A stretch of DNA of 64,000 nucleotides from Roridomyces roridus (lineage: Eukaryota; Basidiomycota; Agaricomycetes; Agaricales; Mycenaceae). The notes below the pieces were generated by a model that worked only from the letters and a program-made list of their open reading frames with translations, had not been told where the DNA came from and did not search any database. Position numbers and translations under genes: made by a program. The DNA is taken from the NCBI GenBank assembly GCA_029378245.1, contig JARKIF010000001.1, forward strand, positions 1,302,001 through 1,366,000. The letters are read 5' to 3'. Every line of letters starts with the position of its first letter. The first letter of the stretch is position 1. This document shows, in pieces, positions 1 through 12,741 of this stretch.

Positions 1-224
1 TGCGACGCCCAGGCCGAGACACAGTCTTCACTTCTCAGGCCGTTGAGCGGCGAGCCCGCATGTTGCCTGCGTGCGAATCGAAGACGCAGTCGAACGTGAA
101 GATGAAGATATGGAGGTATTTTAAGTGCCATTCACTGCTCCGGAATGCCGCAGAAGTCGGATTGGAACTGTTCGGAGTAAATGCGCCATTGGCCTCGCGT
201 CTGATGATGGCAGTCGAGGAAGAG

Positions 225-400
225 ATTTGCCTTTGTTGACGCGTCGCGTCAATCAACAACACGATCACTCGACTTGCCATGGAGGTGCCCGCCAGCGACG
301 ACGAAGAGTATCTGCCAATGTCGGCGGCGACGACATCGGCCGTCGAGAAATTCATCCATTGCGTCGTTCCCAGTCCAGTCTGCGTTGAGACGGTGCGGCT
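225..400 (+). pseudogene. 5' fragment copy of the lysine-rich nuclear protein gene at 9981
   Basis: A short duplicate of the start of the gene at 9981-12044. Both share an upstream stretch reading TTTGCCTTTGTTGACGC, then a start codon (here 279) and the residues VPASDDEEYLPM, followed by a diverging AVE-containing stretch. Similarity fades by about 390-400 and the frame stops at 482 with no sign of the acidic and lysine-rich body. I infer a truncated duplicate including promoter-proximal DNA. It could in principle encode a 67-residue peptide from 279, but nothing supports that function. Confidence 0.6.
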
Positions 401-1126
401 GTACTACTGGCTCAAGAGTCTCAATTCTACAGTAACACGTGAGGCAATGGGGTGGAGCCAGGCGAGAAACAAGAACAAATAGTCGAAGATTTGATGGGAA
501 TGGGTCGCTGGCGACCCATCCCAAACTCACTCAGTTCTTACTCTTTCGCTCCAAAACTTGCGGTGCACACTATTGGACACTTAAGGAACAGTTATCTCGA
601 TTTCCAGCCCGAGAGAAGACTTGGAGGAGACTCAGGAGATGTCTCAGCTCATGCCACCAAAACACAGCCACGGGATATTGTCACACTGCGAAGCGAGCAC
701 CGTCGCCTCAGCGGATCCATGTTAATGGTGTGTAGATTGACTAGAGAGTCGTGAGAGAACGCGAACGCAGGTTGAAAACCAGCTTTGATCGGAACTGGCA
801 TCATCCGAAGCTCCCTCTCTTGAAAACCATCTGTCTTCTTGACCAAACGACGGAGATGCAAAACGACGTCCCAATATGCGTCCATGCACTGCCGTCCTTC
901 CATTTCTCCTACACCCGGAAGTCGTGGACGATGTAGAAAATGCACGGCCGTAGCCGCCAAGATCATCACATCCAGGAGGTCGCGGGAGCACCAAGACGGC
1001 TGAGGCTCAAGACACGGCACACCCTTGCGTAGAAGAACAGGATTGCTGCCCACTTTCAAGGGGCAGACCACCACAATCTTCATTTCTAACCAGCAACTTT
1101 TCGGAAAGGGGGACTGCCTCCATTCC
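401..1126. other. No gene recognised
   Basis: Several open frames exist, the longest at 649-1083 on the minus strand (144 codons), but none shows a domain, a splice structure or resemblance to anything else in the window. I see no repeats or RNA genes here. Confidence 0.4.
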
Positions 1127-1222
1127 CGATCGCGTTTGTTGAAGACGCGCTGGCTGTGACGGAACGCGACATTTGGTACAAAATGGAGAGCCTCCGTTTG
1201 AGCGTGTTTTCCTCATCTTACA
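1127..1222 (+). promoter_or_regulatory. Conserved family X promoter block, copy 1
   Basis: About 95 bases nearly identical to the blocks before the other three X genes. It starts CGATCGCGTTTGTTGAAGACG, contains TGACGGAACGCGAC, a TATA-like TACAAAA at 1177-1183 and a pyrimidine-rich TTTTCCTCATCTTA, and ends about 10 bases before the start codon at 1233. I infer a core promoter with a very short 5'UTR. Similarity to the other copies falls off sharply upstream of CGATCGCG. Confidence 0.7.
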
Positions 1223-1232
1223 ACATACCGCC

Positions 1233-2954
1233 ATGTTCCTTCGCAAAGCCTTCCTCGCCGCTGCATCCGCCCTCTCCATCCTCTCCTCCGTTCAGACGCC
1301 CGAGGTGGTTCACCACTCCCCCCTCATCGTGGCTGAGCTGCCTCCCGTCCCTCGGCTTCCCTTCTGCACCATCAACGAGTACATCCCGCCGCACTTGGCT
1401 TTCACGCCAGTCAACGTTTCGTACGGCGGCGACAATGCCTCCTTCACCCGCGCCCACTTCGCTCTCATCCCCTTGGAGGTGCCCACCAGCGATGTGCGCG
1501 CTCAGATCCCCGACCTTGCGCTCGTCAACAGCGCCCTCGCCCAGGTCCAAATCACTGGCTTGGACCTCTCCAGCCTCGACCAAGCCGAGGGCGTCCTCAC
1601 CGCGGTGGTGGCTGTCACTCGTGTCGTCAAACGAAAGACGGGCGTTGCATGGTCCACCCTTTTGCTCTCGCTCCTGCTCTTGAGCGGGTTGCTCGCCATG
1701 GAGGTCCAGCTGGGCCAACCGGGTCTCCTCTTCGCCGTATCGCGTGAACCCAAGTATATGCTTTCATTCCACATTGCAAGGGCTGCCGAAGTTCAGGTGC
1801 GTCTATCCTTCCACTCATCTCAACTCCATACTAAGTCTCTTCCACTACAGCGGCGACTCTTCTTGTCTGCCAAGCTAACGGTGCGTCGCTCTCTTCTATT
1901 CCCCGCTAGCCACTGATCAGCGTTCTAGTTCCTCGTCACGTCCAATGTCGTGCTCGTCGTCGCCACCTTCAACTTTGCCAGCTTGGAGCAGGTCAAGGTC
2001 ATCCTCGCTGTTGCGCCCACGGTCGCTCGTCTCATAAGGGTCAAGACGCGTCAACTCGCAATCTCGCTGCTCGTATTGAGCGGGATCCTCGTCTTCGACG
2101 GCTTCCAATTGGGCGAGTCGGGCATTCTGGTCGAGCTGTTACGGGGCGGGGTCGTAGCTCTATTTGCGCTACCTTGGACTCAAGTACGCGCAGAATCACG
2201 CCTTTTCCAACTTGATGCTCATGAACTGTTTCAGATCTTGAATCGTCTTACTCTGACCGTCAAGGCCATCGTTCCCCATGTCGCTCCGGTGGTGCGTTAT
2301 GTTCTTTCTCTTTCCTACTCTATTTCTAAGCACTATTACAGCTCTTCTCCACCTTTGACTCGTGTCAGGGCGACATCCTTTGTTGCCTCGCCTTCGATAG
2401 CACTTTTCCCCTGACACTGGAGCGCTCGTTGCCAATCCGGTTCCGTGATATAGTGGCCCCTTCACCAACCCCGTGGGTCCGACGGAAGCGGCCCAGGCCC
2501 AAGAAGATGATACGGCTGCGTAATAAAGCCCGCCTAGCGTCGATCCCCATCCCGGTAGGTGCTTTCGATTGTGTCTGGGAGCTTTTTTAATCGTTTGTTA
2601 GCCACCGCCAAACTGGAGTGACTGGTTATGGGCGTTGTGTGATGCATTCTTCGCAGTTCTGCCCACGGTATGTCTATTGGTCTTCTTGTGTTCCATGTTT
2701 AACATCATCTGCAGGTCTTGACACTCCCGTTCGACATTCCTTTCTTCGATACGGGCTGTGCGCTTCTTCGCGACGGGACCTTCGTGCATCAATTGGTATG
2801 TCGTCTTGCTTTACTCTCGTCGCTGTTGCTGATCGCTCCATAGGTCCACATCTTGTATCGTTACTTCTGTCCTTTGCCCTTCCGCCGTGTCCGCCGCAGC
2901 AAAGAGCGGTATCGGCGCGGCAAGAAGAAGCAGCAGCGCGGCAGAAAGCCATGA
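1233..2954 (+). CDS. Family X membrane protein, copy 1 (long form with internal repeat)
   Basis: Unrecognised family. Splicing gives eight exons: 1233-1796, 1851-1880, 1929-2183, 2235-2291, 2342-2554, 2602-2667, 2715-2795 and 2844-2954, all joined in phase 0, for about 458 residues. The start follows the shared promoter block. The protein begins with a hydrophobic N-terminus (signal or anchor) after MFLRK. A hydrophobic module near residues 150-175 (ending in a QLGQPG motif) is repeated in exon 3 (ending QLGESG). Exon 5 contains the basic stretch RRKRPRPKK and the C-terminus reads FRRVRRSKERYRRGKKKQ. The other X copies have five exons, so this copy has gained a repeated module. A longer in-frame start at 1173 lies within the promoter block and is unlikely. 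Function unknown; membrane location is inferred from hydrophobic segments. Confidence 0.72.
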
Positions 2955-3055
2955 ACTCGACCTTCAACACCACCACCACCACCAGCCATTCCCTCCCCTC
3001 CCATCTTCTCGACTTGCCGTGACCGCCACCGTTGGAGACGAAGTCTAGCCTTTTG

Positions 3056-3070
3056 GTCCGGAGACCGGAC
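3056..3070 (+). promoter_or_regulatory. 3'UTR hairpin of family X, copy 1
   Basis: GTCCGG-AGA-CCGGAC, a perfect 6-bp stem with a 3-base loop, 102 bases after the stop codon at 2954. It is embedded in a block of about 60 bases (GGAGCTGCTTCTC, GAGGTCCCACCCTCTCCC, GGCGCCCC) also found after the other three X genes. It could serve in RNA processing, stability or localisation; this is inference. Confidence 0.6.
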
Positions 3071-3349
3071 GACGGTTGGAGCTGCTTCTCCTTCCTGAGG
3101 TCCCACCCTCTCCCGATTCACTGGCGCCCCAGCTTCTACCCTCCCTCGGCTCTCCGGTTCTCGTTCAAGTCATTGGTTTCTTCTTTCGGGTTGCGGATGT
3201 TGTGCAGATGTGTTGTTTTCTGGCTGTGGTATATACCCATTTTTTTCTTCTTTCCTTAGTATTCCTTCGCCTCATATACCCCTTATGTATTTTCATATGT
3301 TGATGTATCCCTTCCGTTCTTGAATTCAATGATTTTCGTTGGCCAACCT

Positions 3350-4914
3350 CGCAAAGACGCGTCAAAACGCGATCGGGTACAAACACAACCACACAACGCG
3401 GACCCATTTAAGACACGAGCGCTGATGGGACCCACCACGCCTCTTTCTCTCCTACCACCATCTTCCCCTTCCTCCTAGCCCGAAGGTCATGCCCTATCGC
3501 CTACCCATACCCTCCCTCAACTTCTACAAGCCCTGCAAGCCCTCACCAGTGTACCACGCTGTTCGTCGATGACCAGGTGGGTTAGCTTTCTATCATCATC
3601 CTTCTCTTTTCTCTCTGGCGCGAGCGAGGAGAGTCTCGAGTGGCCCATACCAAACCATGAACGGTCGGCGATGGACAGCTCGACGGGGGTGCCCCAGTGC
3701 GTGCATGTCGATGGTCCTCTGCCTATAACTTCTATAGGCAAAGTGTTGTGGGGCCACTGCCTAACGGGCAATGTATTCATTCCATGCGTGCGCTCCCTCG
3801 TTGGCTCTTACCTCTTACATTCTACCCCCGGGTTGGCGCAGTGTAGCACGTTCCTTTGAAAGGACCGCTCGGCGAGGGCGCCATACGGCGGCCCTCTGCA
3901 GACGAGTGTGTGACTTAGGGCTTTGCCTCGTGGCATGTGTCTTGGACACTCCCGAATCGTCAGCGTGCAGCCTCTGCCTCATCCTGGGGGTATTGATTTT
4001 AAAAAAGAAATAATCACCGATGTCCGTCGCCTCATACCTTCTTTATCCGCACGTACGGCACTGTGGGAGGTGGCCCCATCGTTTCACGACGTGTTTTACC
4101 AACCACTCGAGCTTTCTCTTGCCCTAACTCACTCAGTAATAAATCATTACTGACGCCCATTCAGCAGGTACTCTCGGGTCCGGGGTAGCGTAGATCGTTT
4201 CTGTAGTCGTTGCTCTTGTTCCTTTATATGAAGCCACCGCGTCATTTGCTCTGATTTGTTGGCTGGCCTCGAGACTTTAGTGCACCTGCTCTTCGGACAG
4301 TCGCGTTTGGGACTTCAAGTTTGAGAGAATTTCAAGCGATTTAAAGTATTCATTCAGTGACAAGAGTTAAGTCTGCACTAGGGAGAGCGCTGGCTAGTTG
4401 AGCGCGCCTTCGATGGAATGCGGACAGCTAGAGCACCGAGCTGGTTGATTGGAGGTCGGACTGATGCCCTCCCAGAAAGTGACTGGTCCATAGTGGTGGG
4501 GGAATTTCATGGAGGCACAGGAGCAGAGTCAGCGACGCGTCGAGGGCAATACCGTTGCGAATGAGGAAAGAGTCCGAAAGACAACATGAGAGCAAAGTCG
4601 GACTTTCGGCTCGGATCAGTCGCCGCTCCAACACTCTTGCTTTCATCCTCCATGCACCCCAGACTCACCAGTGCAGACGGCTCAAGCGCTCAAGCACCAA
4701 TTTAGACCTCTTGTTCTCGCATGAACGTGGTCAAGTTATATCCCCCTCTTGAACCGATTTTTTTTATCCCATTCGGCCACCTCTTGACCTCTTTCGTGTG
4801 GCATGAAGGACCCGTGCCAGTCAAGTCCACTCCAAGCACACAGAATCCATGCAAGAGGTTTCCGGCAGGCAAGGTCCAGGCGCGAAAATTTCCGAAAACG
4901 GACTCTGCATTCTC
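3350..4914. other. Intergenic stretch between X copies 1 and 2, no gene recognised
   Basis: No frame here shows a domain or a convincing splice pattern. One small perfect inverted repeat is present at 3720-3740 (TGCCTATA, 5-base spacer, TATAGGCA). The last 60 bases before the X promoter block at 4915 weakly resemble the DNA just before the copy 1 block. Confidence 0.4.
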
Positions 4915-5010
4915 CGATCGCGTTTGTTGAAGACGCGCTGCCTGTGACGGAACGCGACTGTTTGGTATAAAATGGAGGCCATTCGTTTGAGTGTGTTTTC
5001 CTCATCTTAT
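4915..5010 (+). promoter_or_regulatory. Conserved family X promoter block, copy 2
   Basis: Same block as at 1127, beginning CGATCGCGTTTGTTGAAGACG. The TATA-like element is here a consensus TATAAAA at 4966-4972, 50 bases before the start codon at 5022, which fits a TATA box with transcription starting in the following TTTTCCTCATC stretch. The other copies carry TACAAAA at this position. Confidence 0.72.
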
Positions 5011-5021
5011 ACACAACCACG

Positions 5022-6293
5022 ATGTTCTTCCGCAAAGTCTCCTTCCTCGCCTTCTCCGCCTTCTCTCTTCTCTCCTCCGTCCACACCCCGAGAACCGTCC
5101 AGCCTCCCGAGGTCGTGCCTGTATTCCCTAGGCACCCCGTCTGCTGGTGGAACGAGTACGAGCCAGAGGTGTTGCCCTTCAGCCCGGCCAACGCCTTCAC
5201 CAACGGCTCCGTCGTACTCGCCCAGGGCCCTCTCGACACCTTTCCCGTCCTCGCCCAGGTCAACATCCACCCTTCGGTCAGCTTCGACCTCGCCGGTACA
5301 GATCTCGCCCATACCGCGCCCGCCAGCCTCAAGCTCGCTGGTAGCCACCCAGCCAGTCCCAACATCGCTGGTTTCGACCTCGCCAGCCTGGATGAGCTCG
5401 AGGGCGTCTTCACCGCTACCATGGCACTCGCGCGGCTGCTCAAGCACAAGACGGGCGTCGTTTGGTCCAAGCTCGCCATCTCGCTACTCATTCTGAGCGG
5501 GATGCTCGCTCTCGACGCTCTCCAAATGGGCGAGCCCGGCTTTTTGTTGGCGGTTCTGCATTGTCTACCCGCAAAGATTATCTTTGCCAAGGTGTGTCTA
5601 GTCCTTCACGCTATGAATATGTTCTTATTCTTTGCAGACGTACCGCAGATTCTGTCAAGTACGGTCCTCCATTCTTCAAGGTCCTCTCCTCCTCGTCGTA
5701 CGTGTCATCCTACCTGCTTGTTCCATCATCTAACTAGTTCTCAAGCTCTTGAGCCTCCTCAACGTACCTCTCCTCGACGTCGTCCTTGCCGTCGCGCTCG
5801 ACCACTCCCTGGCCTCGTTATTCATCCTCGCCCTTCCCCGCTCGCTTCACCGAATTGTCTCCCCTACACCTGCGCCCTACGCTCGCAAAAAGAAGCTTTT
5901 CAAGCGGCAGCGTCTCAAGGCACGACAAGCCCGTGAAGCAGCGAGTCGCTCGTGGTACGACAAGGTCTTGGATGCGTTCCTCCTCGCACTACCGACGGTG
6001 CGTCCTCTACTCTCCCGTTCGTTCCTCTTCTGAGCGGTCTCTGTAGGTGCTTGTACTGCCGTTTGACGTTCCTTGGTTCGACATCGTCTACGCCCTCTTC
6101 CTCAACGGGACCATTGTCGATCTCCTGACACGCAATGTACGTTCATTCCCGTTACATGTCGTCTTTGTCGCTCATCATCTCACAGATACCCGGTGTCTGG
6201 CCTGTTCTACGGATTATCTTCCCGCCTCCAGTCTATCGTGTGCGGCGAGCAAAGGAGCGCTACAAGCGCAGCAAGAAGAAGAAGTTGCCATAG
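5022..6293 (+). CDS. Family X membrane protein, copy 2
   Basis: Five exons, 5022-5591, 5638-5694, 5746-5997, 6047-6136 and 6186-6293, all phase 0, about 358 residues. The N-terminus MFFRKVSFLAFSAFSLLSS looks like a signal or anchor segment. The outer part is unlike copies 3 and 4 and has several LA-x-DLA-like steps. Near residues 150-185 is a hydrophobic module ending QMGEPG. Exon 3 carries the basic stretch ARKKKLFKRQRLKARQ and the tail ends VRRAKERYKRSKKKK. The second intron uses donor GTCGTA and an AAG acceptor chosen to match exon 3 of the other copies. Function unknown. Neighbouring copy 1 is in the same orientation 2 kb upstream, so a local duplication followed by divergence is likely. 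Confidence 0.75.
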
Positions 6294-6391
6294 AGACGCA
6301 TCCCACCACCACCACTTCTCCTTCAACTATCTTCCCTTCTCTTCTCGACTCGTCGCACCCAGTTGTCGTTGGCGAAGATGTCTAGTCATTG

Positions 6392-6406
6392 GTCCGGAGA
6401 CCGGAC
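6392..6406 (+). promoter_or_regulatory. 3'UTR hairpin of family X, copy 2
   Basis: GTCCGG-AGA-CCGGAC, identical to the copy 1 hairpin, 99 bases after the stop at 6293. The shared flanking 3'UTR continues for at least 60 bases. Farther on (about 6826-6860) a phrase like TTTCTTCTTTTGGGTTGCGG echoes the copy 1 3'UTR at about 3176. Confidence 0.6.
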
Positions 6407-6965
6407 GACGGCTTGAGCTGCTTCTCTTGCCCGAGGTCCCACACTCTCCCCGACACTTTGGCGCCCCCGCATCGACCCGGCTTCGACACTGGCCTTCTTC
6501 GAGTTTCATTCTTCTTTCCTCCGGCAACACTTCTACAGCACGGACCCCGGGGATGGACGCATCGCGATCGGGGAGGTGTTTTGTTGTCGGAACTTCTTGA
6601 TTTGGTTTCTTTTGGGTGTGGTGTCGGTGGTGGTGTAGATATACCAGGGCTTGTCCCAACTTTCCTGTATTTTCTCCTGAATAACTATCTGTCTCTCAAT
6701 GCTGTTTGAATTGGCAGTACTACTAGACGAGCCCGACGACGCGACCTGCCTGTCACATGACCGTGATCTAGTGTGCATTCTCAGGTTCTGCTGAGTGCTC
6801 AGTGCCACTTCTCGTTCAAAACTCTGGTTTCTTCTTTTGGGTTGCGGTTTTGATGTTCTTTGTTCTACCTAGTGCATTATAGTGTAATTATCAACTGTGT
6901 TGACTACTTTCGTAGGTCCATTGCGTAGCTCTTCGGTGTCTCGAATTGTGGACGTCCTCAAGTTA

Positions 6966-8645
<1,680 letters not shown>

Positions 8646-8752
8646 CTACATAGCCCTATATAGAGCACGGTAGAGCAGTAGGCTGAAAGCCATGTCCCCT
8701 CTATGATAGACATTCATAGACTGTTTCCGCCGTAGAGCAGTAGAGCCATAGA

Positions 8753-8772
8753 TCTATGTAGATCTACATAGA
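8753..8772. repeat. Perfect 20-bp palindrome
   Basis: TCTATGTAGATCTACATAGA reads the same on both strands, and an overlapping 12-bp palindrome CATAGATCTATG lies at 8748-8759. The surrounding 8660-8800 also repeats TAGAGCA/GTAGAGCAGTAG and CATAGA motifs. This lies just upstream of the kinase gene. It may be the core of a small palindromic element; no terminal repeats or target duplication were seen. Confidence 0.6.
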
Positions 8773-8779
8773 CCACATG

Positions 8780-9980
8780 TTCTCTCATAGACACGGCTCC
8801 TAACCGAGCAATTGCCACGTTCAGGCCTCGGCAGTCGCTCGGCTCTCGCGTCGCGGCGTCGGCAGACAGCACCATCACCATTGACTCACCAGTAGAATAT
8901 TGGAAACGAATGCATTGCAGGCGTAGATACTACATTCATACTACGCTCCCCATATGCAGACGCCGTCGCCGCGTTGTCCCGCCACCCTGGGGTCGGGGGC
9001 CTTGATGTGACATAAAAGCGCGAAGGGACGATCAAAGATACCTGCGGCGTACAAAGACGGGAGGATGATACTGAAGGAGCGGAACTCTGTTGCTGTTGCC
9101 AGTTGATTCGGGCCGGGCTCTTGAGATCGTGCTGTTCAGAAAACGGGGAGAAGGGAATTTGAAGTTTTTCATGACACTTGCGGAACCGAGGACTTTGCGA
9201 GGACTGATTGGAGCGAGTAAGAACCAGGGAAGGTGCCGCAATAAAACCAGCGGGGACATTGAGGCCTTGAGGTTACAATCGGCCAGCCGTACCAGAGAGA
9301 ACCCAGAGAGAGCTTGATGGCGAGCGAGGCTGAGGTACTGTGGGGGAGGAACTTCTGGATTTCGCGGAAGGAGCGGCAGACTACGAATGGAGGGCAGACG
9401 ACAAGTCGACATGAGGGAGGAAGGTAGGAAGAAGAGGGAGGGAAGAAAGTGCATTGACGTGGCATCACTGTCGCGTCAAAGCAATGCCGTGACGCGCACG
9501 GACCAACTCTTGAGGAACCGACCAAATTGTGAAAGTTTTCCTAAGTCCAAAGGACGATGCAGATGAGCAATGCTATCATCGACACCAATAGTACCGGCAA
9601 ACCTATGAGAGGGAGTGGTGACTATCAAGAGAGTGCATGTCTATATGGCTCTATGGAGGGCCAACGGATCTATCACTGCCTATTGCGCGATGGCGTGTCT
9701 ACCGTAGTTACGCTGCCTCTATGTGGGCAGACAGCGTTTCCAGATGCAGGCGTGTACCAGTCTTGGGGCTCATCCATTGAGTGGCGAACAACGGACGAGT
9801 GCAGCGCACGGGGTTTCGGTAGCAACAGGCACAATTTTGGGACATGGAAAGAACGAAACAGCATCACGGAGTGATCATGAAACGGGGATCGGGTCGGAGC
9901 AAGGTCAAGAGACCATTTGCCTTTGTTGACGCACGCGACGCGACCGTGACATCACGCGACTTGTCAACAAAACGACCACC
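8780..9980. other. No firm gene; possible kinase N-terminal exon and promoter of the 9981 gene
   Basis: On the minus strand an ATG near 9412 opens a proline- and arginine-rich frame (MSTCRLPSIRSLPLLP) that could be the N-terminal, organelle-type leader of the kinase to its left, but I cannot join it to the CGGYHP exon with confidence. On the plus strand 9850-9980 is the promoter region of the next gene and shares TTTGCCTTTGTTGACGC with the fragment at 225. Confidence 0.35.
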
Positions 9981-12044
9981 ATGGAGGAGGTCCCTGCCAG
10001 CGACGACGAAGAGTATCTGCCAATGCCGGCGGTGGCGACACTGGCCGTCGAGTCATCTATTGCGTCGTTCCCGCAGGGCAAGTCTGCACCGAGTCATCCG
10101 CCTCAAGTTGCTGACGGTCATCCAGCGTCCTCCGTCAAGCCCCTAGCCAGTACTGGGCGTCCCCGGCCAAAGCCTGCCTACAAAGGTGCCCCCAGCGCCG
10201 ACACGTCCATAATTCAACCCTTCTCCTCCGAGACCTCGACCAGCCTCGCCGACCGCGTCAAGCGTGGCCGGCGCGGGCTGGCGACATCATTCAAAATCTC
10301 CACCCCCGACCCCATTACCTCCTCCGAGGTCATCGAAATCGATGACTCTGACGACGACGAATTGGAGTTGTACAGTAAACCACGGAAGAGCTCGAAAAGA
10401 GGTTCCGCATTGCCATCCTCCTTGTCTTCTCACAATGCGGGCGACATTTCCGTGCTCCCTCCCTCCGACCCCTTCCCCCAATCCACCAGCACCAACTACC
10501 CTGAGTTCGACGACGACGACGACGTTTCCGTCCCTCCTATCACTGCTCTCATGGGAGACACGAGTTTCAATTCGTCGTCGCCCACGACCAGGAAGAAACT
10601 CACGATAAAGGTCCCATCTTTATTCCAAGACAACAACGAAGATGAGCTATTATTCGACGATACAGACGGCCTTATGATGCCTCCACCTCTACCCATTGGC
10701 GCTTCCTCATCTTCCTCCGTCGTCCCCGAATCGACTGTTGCCACCAAACCCGCCAAGAAATCACGCAAGAAGAAACAGGACGGCGAAGTGGAGGGGGAGA
10801 AACCAGCCAAGAAGCCTCGTGCCAAAAAGGCAGCGAAAAAGGACACGTTGGCTGGTTCGGAGGGCGTGGTGGAAAAGCCCAAGAAGACGAAGAAGGGGAA
10901 AGGGAAGGAGAAGGAGAAGGAACCCGAGTTCAAGAGCGCCGAGTTTATACTCGATGACGAGGACGATGAGCTCGTTTCTGCTCCGCCGCCAGTGGACATG
11001 TTTGATGATGGGCCTGTGCTCCCGCCACCGACGACCGGGCAGAAACCGAATTCTGTCACCTCGATCCCAGGTTCTCAGCCCGATGAAGAAGAGCTGGCAC
11101 CGTTACCTCCTGTTGCGAAGAAACGGAAGCGGGTGGTGGTAGATGATGATGATGACGATGATTTTCTCGCAGATGGGGGGAGCGCCGAGAAGGAGAAGAA
11201 GGGCAAAAAGGCAAAGACCGGGAATGAGAAGAAGGCCACAGTCAAGAAGGCGAAAGGGCGGACTGTGGTCTCAGATGAGGAGGAGGTGGACGCTGGTGTT
11301 GTTTCTGTGCCAGAGGACGACCGCATGATGGTCGACCGCGTTCCATCGCCGTTGTCAGACCTGGAGGATGATATGCCGCCCAAGAAAAAACCAAAGTTGG
11401 CCAAGAAGGGACCGTCCAAGCGGATGGTGGCAGTATCCGAGTCTGAAGGGGAAGGAGAGGATCAGGAGATACGAAAGGTTGGTTATCTCCTCGTCGAGAT
11501 GCGGGTGTCTGATCGTCTTTGTTCTTAGGATATCACCACGAGCACCAAAGCTCAGATCGAGAATAGCAAGCCCGCTGCGAGTAGTCCGAAGCAAAGCAAG
11601 AATAATGGCGCAGGCACCCCGAAACCACCAGCCCTTCCGTCCATCGCCTCCCGTTACTCCATCGCCCCACGCACCAAATCGACACCTCTCTCTGAACTGA
11701 TCAGAAAAGTCAACTCTCAACCCGGCTCGCCGTTCCCCAATGTCGGTGGCGTGGCAGCGGCAAGCCCTAAAACCCCAATGTACTCCCCGCATGCGAAATT
11801 CTCGCGTCGGGCACTCTCTCGTATTGCACCTCTGCATCCAAATAGACGGACACCACCACCGCCTCTGCCGCCTCCTCCGCCCAAGCCTAAAACGAAGAAG
11901 GAGAAGGAGAGGGAAGAAAAGTGGGAGGAGGAGATGATTGAGGACGTCGGGGGATGGGATGAGTGGAAGAATTTGAGTGATGAGCAGCAGAAGGCGCTCA
12001 GGAGGCAAAAGTGGGATCGGGAGCTTGGAGGGTACGACGATTAG
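9981..12044 (+). CDS. Lysine-rich acidic nuclear protein, function unknown
   Basis: Two exons with one intron at about 11480-11529 (donor GTTGGT, acceptor TTCTTAG). The long first exon reads MEEVPASDDEEYLPM, then Ser/Pro-rich sequence with acidic runs (IDDSDDDELE), followed by many lysine-rich patches such as KKSRKKK, KKPRAKKAAKK and KKGKGKEKEKE alternating with acidic stretches. The second exon holds a basic and proline-rich region (RRTPPPPLPPPPPKPK) and a short C-terminal helix-like segment with WDEWKNLSDEQQK and RELGGYDD. This composition points to a nuclear, DNA- or chromatin-associated protein, but I recognise no named domain. The first exon is duplicated in part at 225-400. Confidence 0.75.
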
Positions 12045-12135
12045 TTGACTTTAGAATTGTATTTTGTGATGTACATGACACAAGGATGCGTCAAGGGAAG
12101 CAAGTCCATTTTTCAAACTTTTGAAGAAATTAAAT

Positions 12136-12681
12136 CTAGAGAGACTGTTCGGTGGCCAGTGATTCGCGGCGACAAGATTCACGCACCCCATAATATCTAT
12201 CATGCAATGGATGGATACCCTTCATACACTCGAACTGCAAGACATCCTTATCCACCTCGAAGTTGTTGCGCTCGACGATGAGAGCCAACAAACCATCCCT
12301 ACGTGCCTTGTCGGCCTCGTTTTCCGACTGATGAGCTCCGGCGGGTTCATTGTCTTCGCCTACGGGCGCCCAGCGGGTGGGGAAGAAGAGTCTGGTGTTC
12401 GGATTTTCCTCCCAATCGGGTTTATTAAGTACTAATGAGAGGGTTGGTTGAGAAGCGGATGGAGCATATGGGATGACGCTACTCTTGAGCGACGGAGCTT
12501 TGGGATAATCTTCATCTGGAAGCTGCCGTCTCCAACCGTCGTAATAGTTCACGAATTGCATTAGCCGGGTCTCCGAGGTGGGTGGACGCGATGGGGGTGA
12601 GCGGAGAGCTGATGCGAGTTTCTTATAATATGTGGCAGGCATGGAGTAGCCACTGAAGATGGCATTCGGAGGCGTCTGCAT
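12136..12681 (-). CDS. Family Y protein, copy A, function unknown
   Basis: Starts MQTPPNAIFSGYSMP at 12681. A 50-base intron interrupts the frame after a Lys codon (APSLK), at a site conserved with copy B, although this copy also happens to read through it. The second exon encodes LFFPTRWAPVGED, a charged helix-like stretch (ENEADKARRDGLLALIVERNNFEVDK) given here only in part, and ends LHDRYYGVRES...EQSL. No domain recognised. It lies directly downstream of where an X gene would be; here only X 3'UTR remnants lie upstream. Relative to copy B it has an extra 46 bases or so between the start codon and the X-derived DNA. Confidence 0.6.
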   Translation of the reverse strand: MQTPPNAIFSGYSMPATYYKKLASALRSPPSRPPTSETRLMQFVNYYDGWRRQLPDEDYPKAPSLKSSVIPYAPSASQPTLSLVLNKPDWEENPNTRLFFPTRWAPVGEDNEPAGAHQSENEADKARRDGLLALIVERNNFEVDKDVLQFECMKGIHPLHDRYYGVRESCRRESLATEQSL

Positions 12682-12741
12682 GAGGGAGGAAAGGTCGATG
12701 AGTGAGTGGCGTGTTGGTAGTGGTGGCTCGGGTCCAAGAGG

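Noticed and set aside
649..1083. 144-codon minus-strand frame
   Set aside because: No domain, no splice structure and no resemblance elsewhere; length is within chance expectation for this GC-rich DNA.
1173..1232. Longer start codon for X copy 1 (MVQNGEP frame)
   Set aside because: The upstream frame lies inside the promoter block with the TATA-like box and is not conserved in reading frame across copies 2 and 3.
3720..3740. Small perfect inverted repeat (8-bp arms, 5-base spacer)
   Set aside because: No gene or element next to it, and arms this short occur by chance in 64 kb.
10496..11059. 187-codon open frame on the minus strand opposite the 9981 gene
   Set aside because: It is a shadow frame of the lysine-rich coding region, being composed of repeated Ser/Phe with no domain.
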